From contig SFCS01000003.1 of assembly GCA_004558485.1 (NCBI GenBank), positions 1-64,000 of the forward strand: a stretch of DNA of 64,000 nt, written 5' to 3'. Below the pieces are notes generated by a model that saw only the letters and a program-made list of their open reading frames with translations, had not been told where the DNA came from and did no database searches. This DNA comes from Ruminococcus sp. (GTDB lineage Bacteria > Bacillota > Clostridia > Oscillospirales > Acutalibacteraceae). Shown one piece after another: positions 57,265 through 64,000 of this stretch. A program made the position numbers and the translations under genes. How positions within the stretch are numbered: position 1 is the stretch's first letter; every line of letters begins with the position of its first letter.

Positions 57265-57918
57265 GTGGAGCGGGTTTTTCAGATCATGGAGCTTGTCGGC
57301 ACAGTGGCGTTTGCCATCTCGGGTGTCATCGCCGGTGTGCGGCATCATATGGATGTGTTCGGCACGACGGTGCTGGGGCTGGTGACGGCGGTCGGCGGCG
57401 GTATCGTGCGGGACATGATGATCGGCAGATTGCCGCCGACGGTGTTTTTGCATCCGCTGTGCGCAATCGTGGCGCTGCTCACTTCGCTTTTCCTGTTTTT
57501 TCTCATGTACATCCTCAAGGCGGAGGCGGGCACGCGCCTGAAACGCCCGGAGGACATCCTGCTGTTTGTGACCGACACGGTGGGGCTGGGCGTTTTCACG
57601 GTGCTCGGCATTGAAACCACCGTGCAGGCGGGCTACACCGGCAGGGCGATGCTGCTGTTTGTCGGCATCATCACCGGCATCGGCGGCGGCATCTTCCGCG
57701 ATGTGTTTTCCGGCGTGATCCCCGCTGTGTTCCGCAAGCATGTCTATGCCCTGGCATCGGCGGCGGGCGCGCTCGTCTATGTGCTGCTCATGCCGTATGT
57801 GTCCTATCGCATCTGCATGCCCGCGGGGTTTGTCACCGTCGTGGTGATCCGCGTTTGCGCTAACATTTTCAAATGGGATCTGCCGATTGTCGGCGGAAAA
57901 GAGAAACGGGAGGCTTGA
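57265..57918 (+). CDS. TRIC-type (UPF0126/YadS) membrane protein
   Basis: A 217-residue membrane protein with about seven helices made of two similar halves: ELVGTVAFAISGVIAGVRHHMDVFG and later FVTDTVGLGVFTVLGIETTV, each followed by the Gly-rich pore motif (TAVGGGIVRDMM and TGIGGGIFRDVFSG). This repeat defines the bacterial TRIC cation channel/UPF0126 family; glycine or cation transport has been discussed for members. A GTG at 57265 is the likely start, as GGAGG lies seven bases before it; the ATG at 57259 touches the SD. It is two bases from the hydrolase gene downstream. Confidence 0.88.
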   Translation: MERVFQIMELVGTVAFAISGVIAGVRHHMDVFGTTVLGLVTAVGGGIVRDMMIGRLPPTVFLHPLCAIVALLTSLFLFFLMYILKAEAGTRLKRPEDILLFVTDTVGLGVFTVLGIETTVQAGYTGRAMLLFVGIITGIGGGIFRDVFSGVIPAVFRKHVYALASAAGALVYVLLMPYVSYRICMPAGFVTVVVIRVCANIFKWDLPIVGGKEKREA

Positions 57919-57919
57919 C

Positions 57920-58837
57920 ATGGAGCACTTTTCCATACCGTCCGCGTGGCAGGGGGAGACCCTGCACGGGATCGTCGTCGCGCCGCAGGGCGCGCCGCGC
58001 TGCCTTGTGCAGTTTGTGCACGGCATGGCGGAATATATCGAACGCTATGTGCCGGTGATGGAATTTCTGGCGCAGCACGGGATGCTGTGCTTCGGGCATG
58101 ACCATATCGGGCACGGCGACACGCAGAAAACCGTCAAAAAGCGCGGTCACATGCCGTATGCAAACGGCGGGGACATTTTGGTGACGGATGTGCTGGCGGT
58201 GCAGGCGCATGTGAAAGCACAGTACCCGTCGCTGCCGACCGTCCTTTTCGGACACAGCATGGGCTCCTTCGTGGTGCGCAGCACCGTTGCAAAAGCGCCC
58301 GCGACCTATGCGGCACTCATTGCGTGCGGCACGGGCGGCCCGCAGGCTGCCATCGGCGTCGGACGCGCGCTCACGGGGCTTTTGCGCGGCGTGAAGGGGG
58401 AGAAGCATCGCTCCCGCCTTTTGTATGCGCTGATGTTCGACGCTTTTTCAAAGGGCTTTCCCGAAAAAGAGGCGTCCGCCTGGCTTTCCCGCAATCCCGA
58501 AAATGTGCGGGCATATGACGCGGACGAAAAGTGCGGGTTCATGTTCTCGGTCGGCGGCATCCGCTCGCTGCTTGCGGTGAACGGCTTTGCCAACAGCAAG
58601 GCGTGCTTTGCCGCAACGCCGCACTTTCCGATCCTGCTCATCGCGGGGGATCACGATCCCGTCGGCGATCACGGGAAGGGCGTGAAGCGCGTGGCAGAGC
58701 TTTACCGCGAGAGCGGACACACCGATGTCACGCTGCGGCTTTTCGAAAACGATCGGCACGAAATTCTCAATGAAAACGACCGCGACGAAGTGATGAAAAC
58801 GATACTGGACTTTATAGAAGAAAAGCTCCGCTTTTGA
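57920..58837 (+). CDS. Alpha/beta hydrolase, lysophospholipase-like
   Basis: A 305-residue serine hydrolase of the monoacylglycerol lipase/lysophospholipase group. The nucleophile elbow is LFGHSMGSFV near residue 112; the oxyanion region is QFVHGMAEYIERY near residue 38, with GHDHIGHGDT following; the catalytic Asp is in IAGDHDPVGD near residue 247 and the His in ENDRHEILNE near residue 280. No signal peptide. Start at 57920 follows GGGAGG. The stop codon lies inside the terminator hairpin 58821-58848. Substrate probably a lysolipid or monoglyceride. Confidence 0.88.
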   Translation: MEHFSIPSAWQGETLHGIVVAPQGAPRCLVQFVHGMAEYIERYVPVMEFLAQHGMLCFGHDHIGHGDTQKTVKKRGHMPYANGGDILVTDVLAVQAHVKAQYPSLPTVLFGHSMGSFVVRSTVAKAPATYAALIACGTGGPQAAIGVGRALTGLLRGVKGEKHRSRLLYALMFDAFSKGFPEKEASAWLSRNPENVRAYDADEKCGFMFSVGGIRSLLAVNGFANSKACFAATPHFPILLIAGDHDPVGDHGKGVKRVAELYRESGHTDVTLRLFENDRHEILNENDRDEVMKTILDFIEEKLRF

Positions 58838-58848
58838 GCGGAGCTTTT
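58820..58848 (+). repeat. Terminator and left direct repeat flanking element copy 2
   Basis: GAAAAGCTCCGC-TTTTGA-GCGGAGCTTTT is the hydrolase gene's terminator and contains its stop. The 29 bases recur exactly at 59125-59153. Confidence 0.85.
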
Positions 58849-59124
58849 ACAGTGTGTCAAAAAACTTTTTTTGACACACTGTAAGGCTGTCTAAAAACCG
58901 CAGGAGCAAGGAAACCGCCCCCGTCGGCGTATGTGTGTACGCTAGGGCAGAAGCAATTTGCGTATGCAAATTGCGGCAGGAAGACGATATCGGCTTCCTG
59001 CAGATGACGAAGACAGCAAAAGCGGGCGTTTCGCAGAAACCCGCCTCTTACTTGCTCAACTATTTGCTTATTCTTTTCCGTCGAAATGCGTTTTTGCGTC
59101 CTGCGGACTTTTTTGACAGTCTGA
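58849..59124 (+). mobile_element. Small non-coding mobile element, copy 2 (MITE-like)
   Basis: The core starts GGCTGTCTAAAAACCGCAGG at 58885 and ends ACTTTTTTGACAGTCTGA at 59124, the same ends as copy 1 at 28517-28717. It is about 40 bases longer and its interior carries two extra hairpins, GCAATTTGCG-TATG-CAAATTGC and GGAAGACGATATCGGCTTCC. Bases 58849-58884 form a long hairpin with arms ACAGTGTGTCAAAAA and TTTTTGACACACTGT, the counterpart of the hairpin at the left of copy 1. An 85-codon frame at 58935 has no ribosome site and is not conserved in copy 1. Confidence 0.78.
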
Positions 59125-59153
59125 GAAAAGCTCCGCTTTTGAGCGGAGCTTTT
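59125..59153 (+). repeat. Right direct repeat flanking element copy 2, also a terminator
   Basis: Exact 29-base copy of 58820-58848, starting right after the element's terminal CAGTCTGA. As a symmetric hairpin followed by TTTTCTC it can also end the apgM transcript from the other side. Confidence 0.85.
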
Positions 59154-59166
59154 CTCTATATAGGCA

Positions 59167-60375
59167 TTACTTTTCGAGCAGCTTGTCCATGATGGACGGG
59201 CCGTGGGGAACGAAGTTGCCGGTTTTGGCGGCGGTCGCCTCGGTGAAGGTGTCGACGCCCGAAACGGTCTTGCGGGAGTCGAAAAGCAGATACGGCACGG
59301 GGTCGGAGGAATGGGTGCGGGTGCACAAAGGGGTCGGATGATCGGGCATGACCAAAATGCGGCAGTCCCCGTGCGCCTTCAGATAGTCGAGCAGGGGGGC
59401 GAGCACCTGACGGTCGATCTCCTCGATCGCCTTCACCTTGTTTTCCGCCTCGCCGCGGTGACCGCACTCGTCGGGTGCTTCAATGTGCACATAGGCAAGA
59501 TCGACGCCGTTTTCAAACAGCTTGACGGCGGCGGCAGCCTTTCCGGCAAAGTCGGTGTCGATATAGCCCGTCGCGCCCTCGACCTCCGGCGTCTGCATAT
59601 GGGCGCAGATGCCGATGCCCTTGAGAAGATCGACGGCGGAAATGACGCCGGCGGTGACGCCGTTTTTCTCCTTGAAGTCCTCGAGCGTCGGCTTCACACC
59701 CTCGCCCCACAGCCAAATGGAGGTCACGGGCCGTTCGCCGCGCGCGATGCGGGCGAGGTTGACGGGGTGATCCTTGAGAATGTCCACGCTGCGGCGCATC
59801 AGGTCAATGAGCGGCGCGGCGTTTTCACTTTTGCTGAGATAGTCTCCGATGACGCGCCCGCTGATGTCGTGCGGCGGGGTCATCGTGCCGAGATCGGTGG
59901 TGCCGTTTGCGACCACAAGGCAGTGGCGGTAGGCAACGCCGGCGTAGAAGGTGAAGCGGTCGCTGCCGAGCTTTTCCTGCACGGTTTTCATCAGCTCTGC
60001 CGCCTCGGCAGTGGAGATATCGCCGCCGCAATAGTCCACCATGGTCTTGTCCTCATAGCGCGGCTCGTCCGACAGTGTGACAAGATTGCAGCGCAGCGCG
60101 ACATCGGTCGGCTTCAGGTCCACGCCGATGCTCGCCGCCTCCAGGGGCGAACGCCCGGTGTAGCACTTCATGGGATCATAGCCCATGACCGACAGGTTGG
60201 CGACATCGCTGCCGGGCTTTAGGCCCTCGGCAACCGTTTTGCACAGCCCGACCTCGGACACCTTTGCCAGCGCGTCCATGTGCGGCTTGTGCGCCGCCTC
60301 CATGGGGGTTTTGTTTTGCAGTGCGGCATTTGGCTTGTCCGCCATGCCGTCACATAATACGACCAGATATTTCAT
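59167..60375 (-). CDS. apgM: Cofactor-independent phosphoglycerate mutase, ApgM type
   Basis: A 402-residue alkaline-phosphatase-superfamily enzyme of the archaeal-type aPGAM group, which interconverts 2- and 3-phosphoglycerate. The first metal Asp is in VVLCDGMAD at residue 9; KPGSDVANLSVMGYDP near residue 53 contains the phosphorylated Ser; AYVHIEAPDECGHRGE near residue 290 and ILVMPDHPTPLCTRTHSSDPVP near residue 336 hold the other metal ligands. GAGGTTGAGG precedes the start. Related proteins include phosphonopyruvate decarboxylase-like and homoserine kinase-like forms, but the full motif set favours the mutase. Confidence 0.9.
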   Translation of the reverse strand: MKYLVVLCDGMADKPNAALQNKTPMEAAHKPHMDALAKVSEVGLCKTVAEGLKPGSDVANLSVMGYDPMKCYTGRSPLEAASIGVDLKPTDVALRCNLVTLSDEPRYEDKTMVDYCGGDISTAEAAELMKTVQEKLGSDRFTFYAGVAYRHCLVVANGTTDLGTMTPPHDISGRVIGDYLSKSENAAPLIDLMRRSVDILKDHPVNLARIARGERPVTSIWLWGEGVKPTLEDFKEKNGVTAGVISAVDLLKGIGICAHMQTPEVEGATGYIDTDFAGKAAAAVKLFENGVDLAYVHIEAPDECGHRGEAENKVKAIEEIDRQVLAPLLDYLKAHGDCRILVMPDHPTPLCTRTHSSDPVPYLLFDSRKTVSGVDTFTEATAAKTGNFVPHGPSIMDKLLEK

Positions 60376-60443
60376 AAGACCTCAACCTCCTGTTGCTGGG
60401 TTCTATGGTATCACAAAAACCGCTGTTTGAAAAGGAAAAACAA

Positions 60444-60472
60444 TTGTTTTTTGCAAAAAAATATGATAAAAT
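60444..60472 (+). promoter_or_regulatory. Promoter of trmB
   Basis: TTGTTT (60444-60449), 17-base spacer, TAAAAT (60467-60472), 33 bases before the ATG. Confidence 0.7.
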
Positions 60473-60505
60473 GGGGCAAAATGACAAAAGGGAGACGGAA
60501 AACCT

Positions 60506-61183
60506 ATGCGTATGCGCCGCAAAAAGAATTTGGAGACACGGCTGGCGGAGTGTGCCGACTGGCTCAAAGCCCCCGCCATGCCCGCCGACCGCGATTTTCG
60601 TGCGGCAAAGGAACAGGCGGCGTTTCTTGACCTTGACGGCTGTTTTGAAAAGAAGCAGCCGCTTTGGCTGGAGATCGGCTGCGGACGGGGACAGTTTGCG
60701 GCGGAGCTGGCAAGGCAGCATCCCGAGGTGAACATTCTGGCGGTCGAAAAGGTCGCGAATGTGATCGTTTCCGCTGCCGAAAAGGCGAAGGAGCTGGCGC
60801 TGCCCAATTTGCGGTGCTTAAACTGCGCCGCCGAATATCTGCCGCGGTATCTGCAGCCGCACACGGTGGAGCGGCTGTATCTCAATTTTTCCTGCCCGTT
60901 CCCGAAGGCGCGCTATGCCGCGCATCGGCTGACATCCGAGCGGTTTTTGCCCATCTATGACGCGCTGCTCACGGAAAGCGCGGAAATCCATCAAAAAACC
61001 GACAACCGCGCCTTTTTTGAATATTCTATCGAAAAGCTCACGGGCTTCGGCTATGCGCTGAAAAATGTGTCCCTTGACCTGCACTGCAGCGATTTTGAGG
61101 GAAACATCGTGACCGAATATGAAAAACGGTTTGCCGACCTCGGACAGCCGATCTACCGCTTGGAGGCATATCGGCGTTCATAA
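60506..61183 (+). CDS. trmB: tRNA (guanine-N7-)-methyltransferase TrmB
   Basis: A 225-residue SAM-dependent enzyme that methylates G46 of tRNA. Motif I is LWLEIGCGRGQFAAELA near residue 53; the C-terminal EGNIVTEYEKRF near residue 198 is the family signature for tRNA binding. The usual catalytic loop FSDPWPKxRH reads FSCPFPKARY here, so the Asp is replaced by Cys; the following HRLTSERFL is normal. I believe some relatives share this variant but could not verify it. The start follows AAAGGGAG. Confidence 0.92.
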   Translation: MRMRRKKNLETRLAECADWLKAPAMPADRDFRAAKEQAAFLDLDGCFEKKQPLWLEIGCGRGQFAAELARQHPEVNILAVEKVANVIVSAAEKAKELALPNLRCLNCAAEYLPRYLQPHTVERLYLNFSCPFPKARYAAHRLTSERFLPIYDALLTESAEIHQKTDNRAFFEYSIEKLTGFGYALKNVSLDLHCSDFEGNIVTEYEKRFADLGQPIYRLEAYRRS

Positions 61184-61212
61184 CGGGCAAACTGTCTGCG
61201 GGAGGGATCATG

Positions 61213-61431
61213 ATGCCGCAGAAGAAATCGGAAAACGACGCTTTCGGCACAGCGGAGCAGTCCGCCGTCTCCATCGAGGGACAGCCGCAAAACGCCTATG
61301 AGATGGTGCACAAATACGGCACCTATAACATTCAACCGACCGCGGACTCCGACAACGAATTTCCGGAGATCGCACAGGGCTTGCCCAAAGCAAAAGAGCA
61401 TAAAGAAGTGGAACCGAGGCGTGTCACTTGA
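61213..61431 (+). CDS. Small protein of unknown function
   Basis: A 72-residue hydrophilic, acidic protein lacking membrane segments or cysteines, with a distinctive centre, QNAYEMVHKYGTYNIQPTAD. It starts at an ATG (61213) seven bases behind GGAGG; the preceding ATG (61210) is too close. The stop codon lies inside the terminator hairpin. Downstream of trmB by 29 bases, so probably co-transcribed. The ribosome site and codon use support a real gene. I do not recognise the family. Confidence 0.7.
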   Translation: MPQKKSENDAFGTAEQSAVSIEGQPQNAYEMVHKYGTYNIQPTADSDNEFPEIAQGLPKAKEHKEVEPRRVT

Positions 61432-61450
61432 CACGCCTCGGCTCTTTCTT
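61414..61450. terminator. Terminator after the small protein
   Basis: CCGAGGCGTGTCA and TGACACGCCTCGG, a 13-pair perfect stem, followed by CTCTTTCTTGTTCT. Convergent with the ABC transporter gene. Confidence 0.85.
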
Positions 61451-61459
61451 GTTCTGCGT

Positions 61460-64000
61460 TTATTCCGTGCGCAGCGCCACGACGGGGTCTTTCTTCGCGG
61501 CAACGCGCGCGGGGATGAGACCCGCAATGAAGGTGAGGAACATGCTGATCGCCACCAGGATGACGCCGCCCTGCCACGGCAGCGCCGCACCGATGCCGGC
61601 AATGCCGGTCAGCGAGCGGATGACGGCGTTGATGGGAATGCACAAAAGCAGGGTGATGCCGATGCCGATTGCCCCCGCAGTAAAGCCGACGATAAGCGTT
61701 TCGGCGTTGAAAACACGCGAAATGTCCCGCTTGGACGCGCCGATGGCACGCAGGACGCCGATCTCCTTTGTGCGCTCCAGCACGGAGATATAGGTGATGA
61801 TGCCGATCATGATGGACGACACCACCAGCGAAATGGCAACAAAGGCGATGAGGACATAGGAAATAGCGCTGATGATGGTGGTGATCGACGACATCATGAG
61901 GGCGACATAGTCGGTGTAGCTGATCTTCTGCTCCTGCGCCACGCTGTCGTTATAGGCGGCGATGGCGTCGGAAATGGCATCCTTGTCCGCGAAGGTGGCG
62001 GCATAGATGTTGATGGCGGTCGGGTTTTCCTTGTCGATATAGCCGAGCGTTTTGAGGTTTTCGTCAAGCGTCGCGTCCGAGACGGTGGGCGGCATAAAGC
62101 TGTCATAGTAGGTCACGAGCGCGTCGGCATCATAGGTGGGCAGCGCCGCGTCCAGCATGGCGGCAAGCTGCGCCGCAGGGAGGCTTTCAAGCTGCTTTGC
62201 GGCAGCGTCGGCATAGTCGGCGGTGAGCTGCTTCTTGAGCATGTCCCGCACATAGGCAAAAAGCTCGTCGTCGGACAGCCCCGCCACATAGTCGCGCACG
62301 GTGTCTGCGCTGACACCCATTTCCGCGGAATAGCTGTCCGCCATGGCTGCCTCTATCTTAGCGCGGGTCATGTCCTTCATGACATTTTCCACTGCGCCGT
62401 TCAGGTAGGCGGCAGAGGGCGTGGCGGCGATCTTGCCGTAGAGCGTCGCTTTTTCGGCGGTGGGCAGCGCGGCGGCATAGTCCCTGAACGCCGCCGCCTT
62501 TTCGTCGGCGCTCGGCTCGGTCATGCTGTCGGTCTTGAAGGGCAGACCGGTGAACACATCGGTGTCGCGGTCGGCAAGCTGCGCTGCGAGGGCGGGGGAG
62601 GCGGCGCTCTTTTCGGCGATATAGTCGGTGAGCGCGGCGGTATAGCCGATGCTGCCGGTGAGCATGGAGGCGGCAGCATCGGCGTTCGGGCGGATGATGC
62701 CCGTGATCTTCAGCGTCAGCCCGTTGTTATAGAGATAGCCGCGTCCGGCGGCGGTGGCGGTCAGATCGACATATTTCCCGCTTTCCTTGTCATACTGCCA
62801 ACAGTCGGCGGGCAGCACCATGGAAAACGAGCGGCTGCAGATGTCCTCATAGGACCACTGCTGTGCGGAGCCGGTCGTTGTGCTCCCCTCGTTTTTCATG
62901 AGCGCCTTCAGCTCCTCGGTCGTTTTCAGCCCGAGGGCATAGAGGCTGACATCCTGCACCTCGTTGTTTTCGTCCACCACCAGCACCAGCTCGTCATATT
63001 TTTCCGGCCAATGTCCGTATACGAGGTCATACTGGGAGGAAAGGAGCGGGTGCAGCGTTTTGCCGTCGCTGTCGGTGAGCAGCTCCTCGAAAAGCTGCAT
63101 CCCCGAGCCGGAGGGCATGGCGGCGGCAAACGGGTTTTGCGTCTGTTTGTTTTCCGTGCTGCTCACCTTGTCGCCGCGCAGACGCTGCATCATGTCGGTG
63201 ATGTCGGCGCGCACGATCTCGCCGTCGGGGTCTTTGGCATAGACGGCGGGGGCTTTCCCGTAGGCATACTGAATGGCGGTGGCGTGCGCGGTGACGGCAT
63301 TGCCGTCGGTCAAGAGATAGGCCTTGAAGGCGGCGAGATCGTTTTTGTTGGTCTCGACCGTGTTCATGCTGTTCATCAGCTTATACATAACGGCGTTGGC
63401 ATATACGGCGTCCTTTTCGTGATCCGCCTTACTTTGTCCCGCGTCGGCAAGCGTGGTGATGAGGGAGGAGAGATCGACATTTTCCGCCTCCAGCGTCAGC
63501 GGATAGGAGGAAAGGGTGTCCTCCTGCACGGCGTTTATATAGGCGTTGATACCGCTGGAAAGCGCCAGGATCAGCGCGATGCCGATGATGCCGATGCTGC
63601 CCGCAAAGGCGGTGAGCAGCGTGCGCGCCTTTTTGGTGAGCAGGTTGTCGGTGGACAGGGAGAGCGCCGTCAAAAAGGACATGGAGGTGTGCTCTTTGCG
63701 CCCCTTTTTCGTCGGCGGTGCGGCGGAGGGTGCTTCCTCGGTGTAAGGGTCGGTGTCACTGACAACCTGCCCGTCCAAAAGGCGCACGATGCGGGAGGAA
63801 TATTTCGCGGCAAGCTCGGGATTGTGCGTCACCATGATGATGAGCTTGTTCGCGGAGATCTCCTTGAGAATTTCCATGATCTGCACGCTGGTCGCGGAGT
63901 CGAGCGCGCCCGTCGGCTCGTCCGCCAAAAGAATTTCGGGGTCGTTCACCAACGCTCTGGCGATAGCGACGCGCTGCATCTGACCGCCGGACATCTGGTT
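61460..64000 (-). CDS. MacB-type ABC transporter (ATPase-permease fusion), 5' end outside window
   Basis: The last 846 residues are visible. They begin inside an ATPase domain: signature MSGGQMQR, then Walker B ILLADEPTGALDS and the switch His in IMVTHNPE. After a linker rich in Pro, Lys and acidic residues, a membrane helix (TAFAGSIGIIGIALILAL) is followed by a ~550-residue external domain. Three more helices near the C terminus (VLIAFVAISLVVSSIMIGI, GFTAGAIGIGITLLLCI, GVILVAISMFLTFIAGLIP) carry the FtsX motif ERTKEIGVLRAIGASKRDI. MacB/LolCDE-like proteins move lipids, peptides or signals rather than small solutes. The start and Walker A lie beyond 64000. Confidence 0.92.
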   Translation of the reverse strand, partial: NQMSGGQMQRVAIARALVNDPEILLADEPTGALDSATSVQIMEILKEISANKLIIMVTHNPELAAKYSSRIVRLLDGQVVSDTDPYTEEAPSAAPPTKKGRKEHTSMSFLTALSLSTDNLLTKKARTLLTAFAGSIGIIGIALILALSSGINAYINAVQEDTLSSYPLTLEAENVDLSSLITTLADAGQSKADHEKDAVYANAVMYKLMNSMNTVETNKNDLAAFKAYLLTDGNAVTAHATAIQYAYGKAPAVYAKDPDGEIVRADITDMMQRLRGDKVSSTENKQTQNPFAAAMPSGSGMQLFEELLTDSDGKTLHPLLSSQYDLVYGHWPEKYDELVLVVDENNEVQDVSLYALGLKTTEELKALMKNEGSTTTGSAQQWSYEDICSRSFSMVLPADCWQYDKESGKYVDLTATAAGRGYLYNNGLTLKITGIIRPNADAAASMLTGSIGYTAALTDYIAEKSAASPALAAQLADRDTDVFTGLPFKTDSMTEPSADEKAAAFRDYAAALPTAEKATLYGKIAATPSAAYLNGAVENVMKDMTRAKIEAAMADSYSAEMGVSADTVRDYVAGLSDDELFAYVRDMLKKQLTADYADAAAKQLESLPAAQLAAMLDAALPTYDADALVTYYDSFMPPTVSDATLDENLKTLGYIDKENPTAINIYAATFADKDAISDAIAAYNDSVAQEQKISYTDYVALMMSSITTIISAISYVLIAFVAISLVVSSIMIGIITYISVLERTKEIGVLRAIGASKRDISRVFNAETLIVGFTAGAIGIGITLLLCIPINAVIRSLTGIAGIGAALPWQGGVILVAISMFLTFIAGLIPARVAAKKDPVVALRTE

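Noticed and set aside
58935..59192. An 85-codon frame inside mobile element copy 2
   Set aside because: No ribosome site, not present in copy 1, and it runs through terminal repeat and terminator sequence.

Overview
The window looks like a GC-rich, endospore-forming member of the Clostridia, possibly Oscillospirales. This rests on the complete spoIIAA-spoIIAB-sigF operon, Gram-positive lipoproteins, a GlpP antiterminator, strong GGAGG ribosome sites and sigma-A type promoters. Placement below class is a guess. No rRNA, tRNA, CRISPR array or prophage was seen. Most genes sit in tight operons with ATGA or TTGA overlaps.

Layout. 1-1115: the cut-off end of an unusually AT-rich cupin gene and a lipoprotein gene. 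1441-9121 (minus strand): tcdA, the sporulation sigma-F operon, and a seven-gene housekeeping operon (DUF951, prfA, sua5, coaE, a lytic transglycosylase, M18 aminopeptidase, ispF). 9200-12365: a nucleoside-type (BMP/PnrA) binding lipoprotein whose mRNA leader starts with a seven-copy TAGA repeat, then a LysM-G5-M23 cell-wall hydrolase. 12499-22450: a PhnP-like metallo-hydrolase and a long operon of a two-gene ABC exporter, an SGNH esterase and a full nucleoside salvage set (deoC, deoD, deoB, cdd, pdp). 22514-27404: a GH2 glycosidase, an AraC regulator, a DapA/NanA-type lyase and a sialidase-like gene broken by an in-frame TGA. 27639-34201: pstS, pstC, pstA, pstB, phoU and a PhoP/PhoR-type two-component pair. 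34269-38716 (minus): glycerophosphodiester and glycerol-3-phosphate catabolism (GDPD, DUF1667, two flavoproteins, glpP) behind a promoter and a leader terminator. 38815-42713: a DUF4091 glycosidase-like protein, a small membrane protein, an MscS channel and a phosphatase.

42769-53829 is the most interesting region. A divergent RpiR/SIS regulator and two GAAA-N4-TTTC palindromes precede nine same-strand genes: FucI-like isomerase, GlcD-like flavoprotein, GlcF-like Fe-S protein, class II aldolase, PfkB kinase, IolB-type isomerase, DUF4867 protein, FGGY kinase and a single-chain EtfB-EtfA fusion. It reads as a sugar or sugar-acid catabolic pathway with its own ETF-linked oxidation module. I could not match it to a described pathway.

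53875-56103 holds an AraC gene and a decayed cluster of three deletion-damaged genes. The rest has a membrane-anchored propeller-like protein, a TRIC/UPF0126 membrane protein, a lysophospholipase, apgM, trmB, a small unknown protein and a MacB-type ABC transporter cut by the right edge.

Two related 200-240 bp non-coding elements (28491-28717 and 58849-59124) share imperfect terminal inverted repeats. Each is bracketed by its own 27-29 bp direct repeat of a local transcription-terminator sequence, which marks them as an uncharacterised small mobile element.
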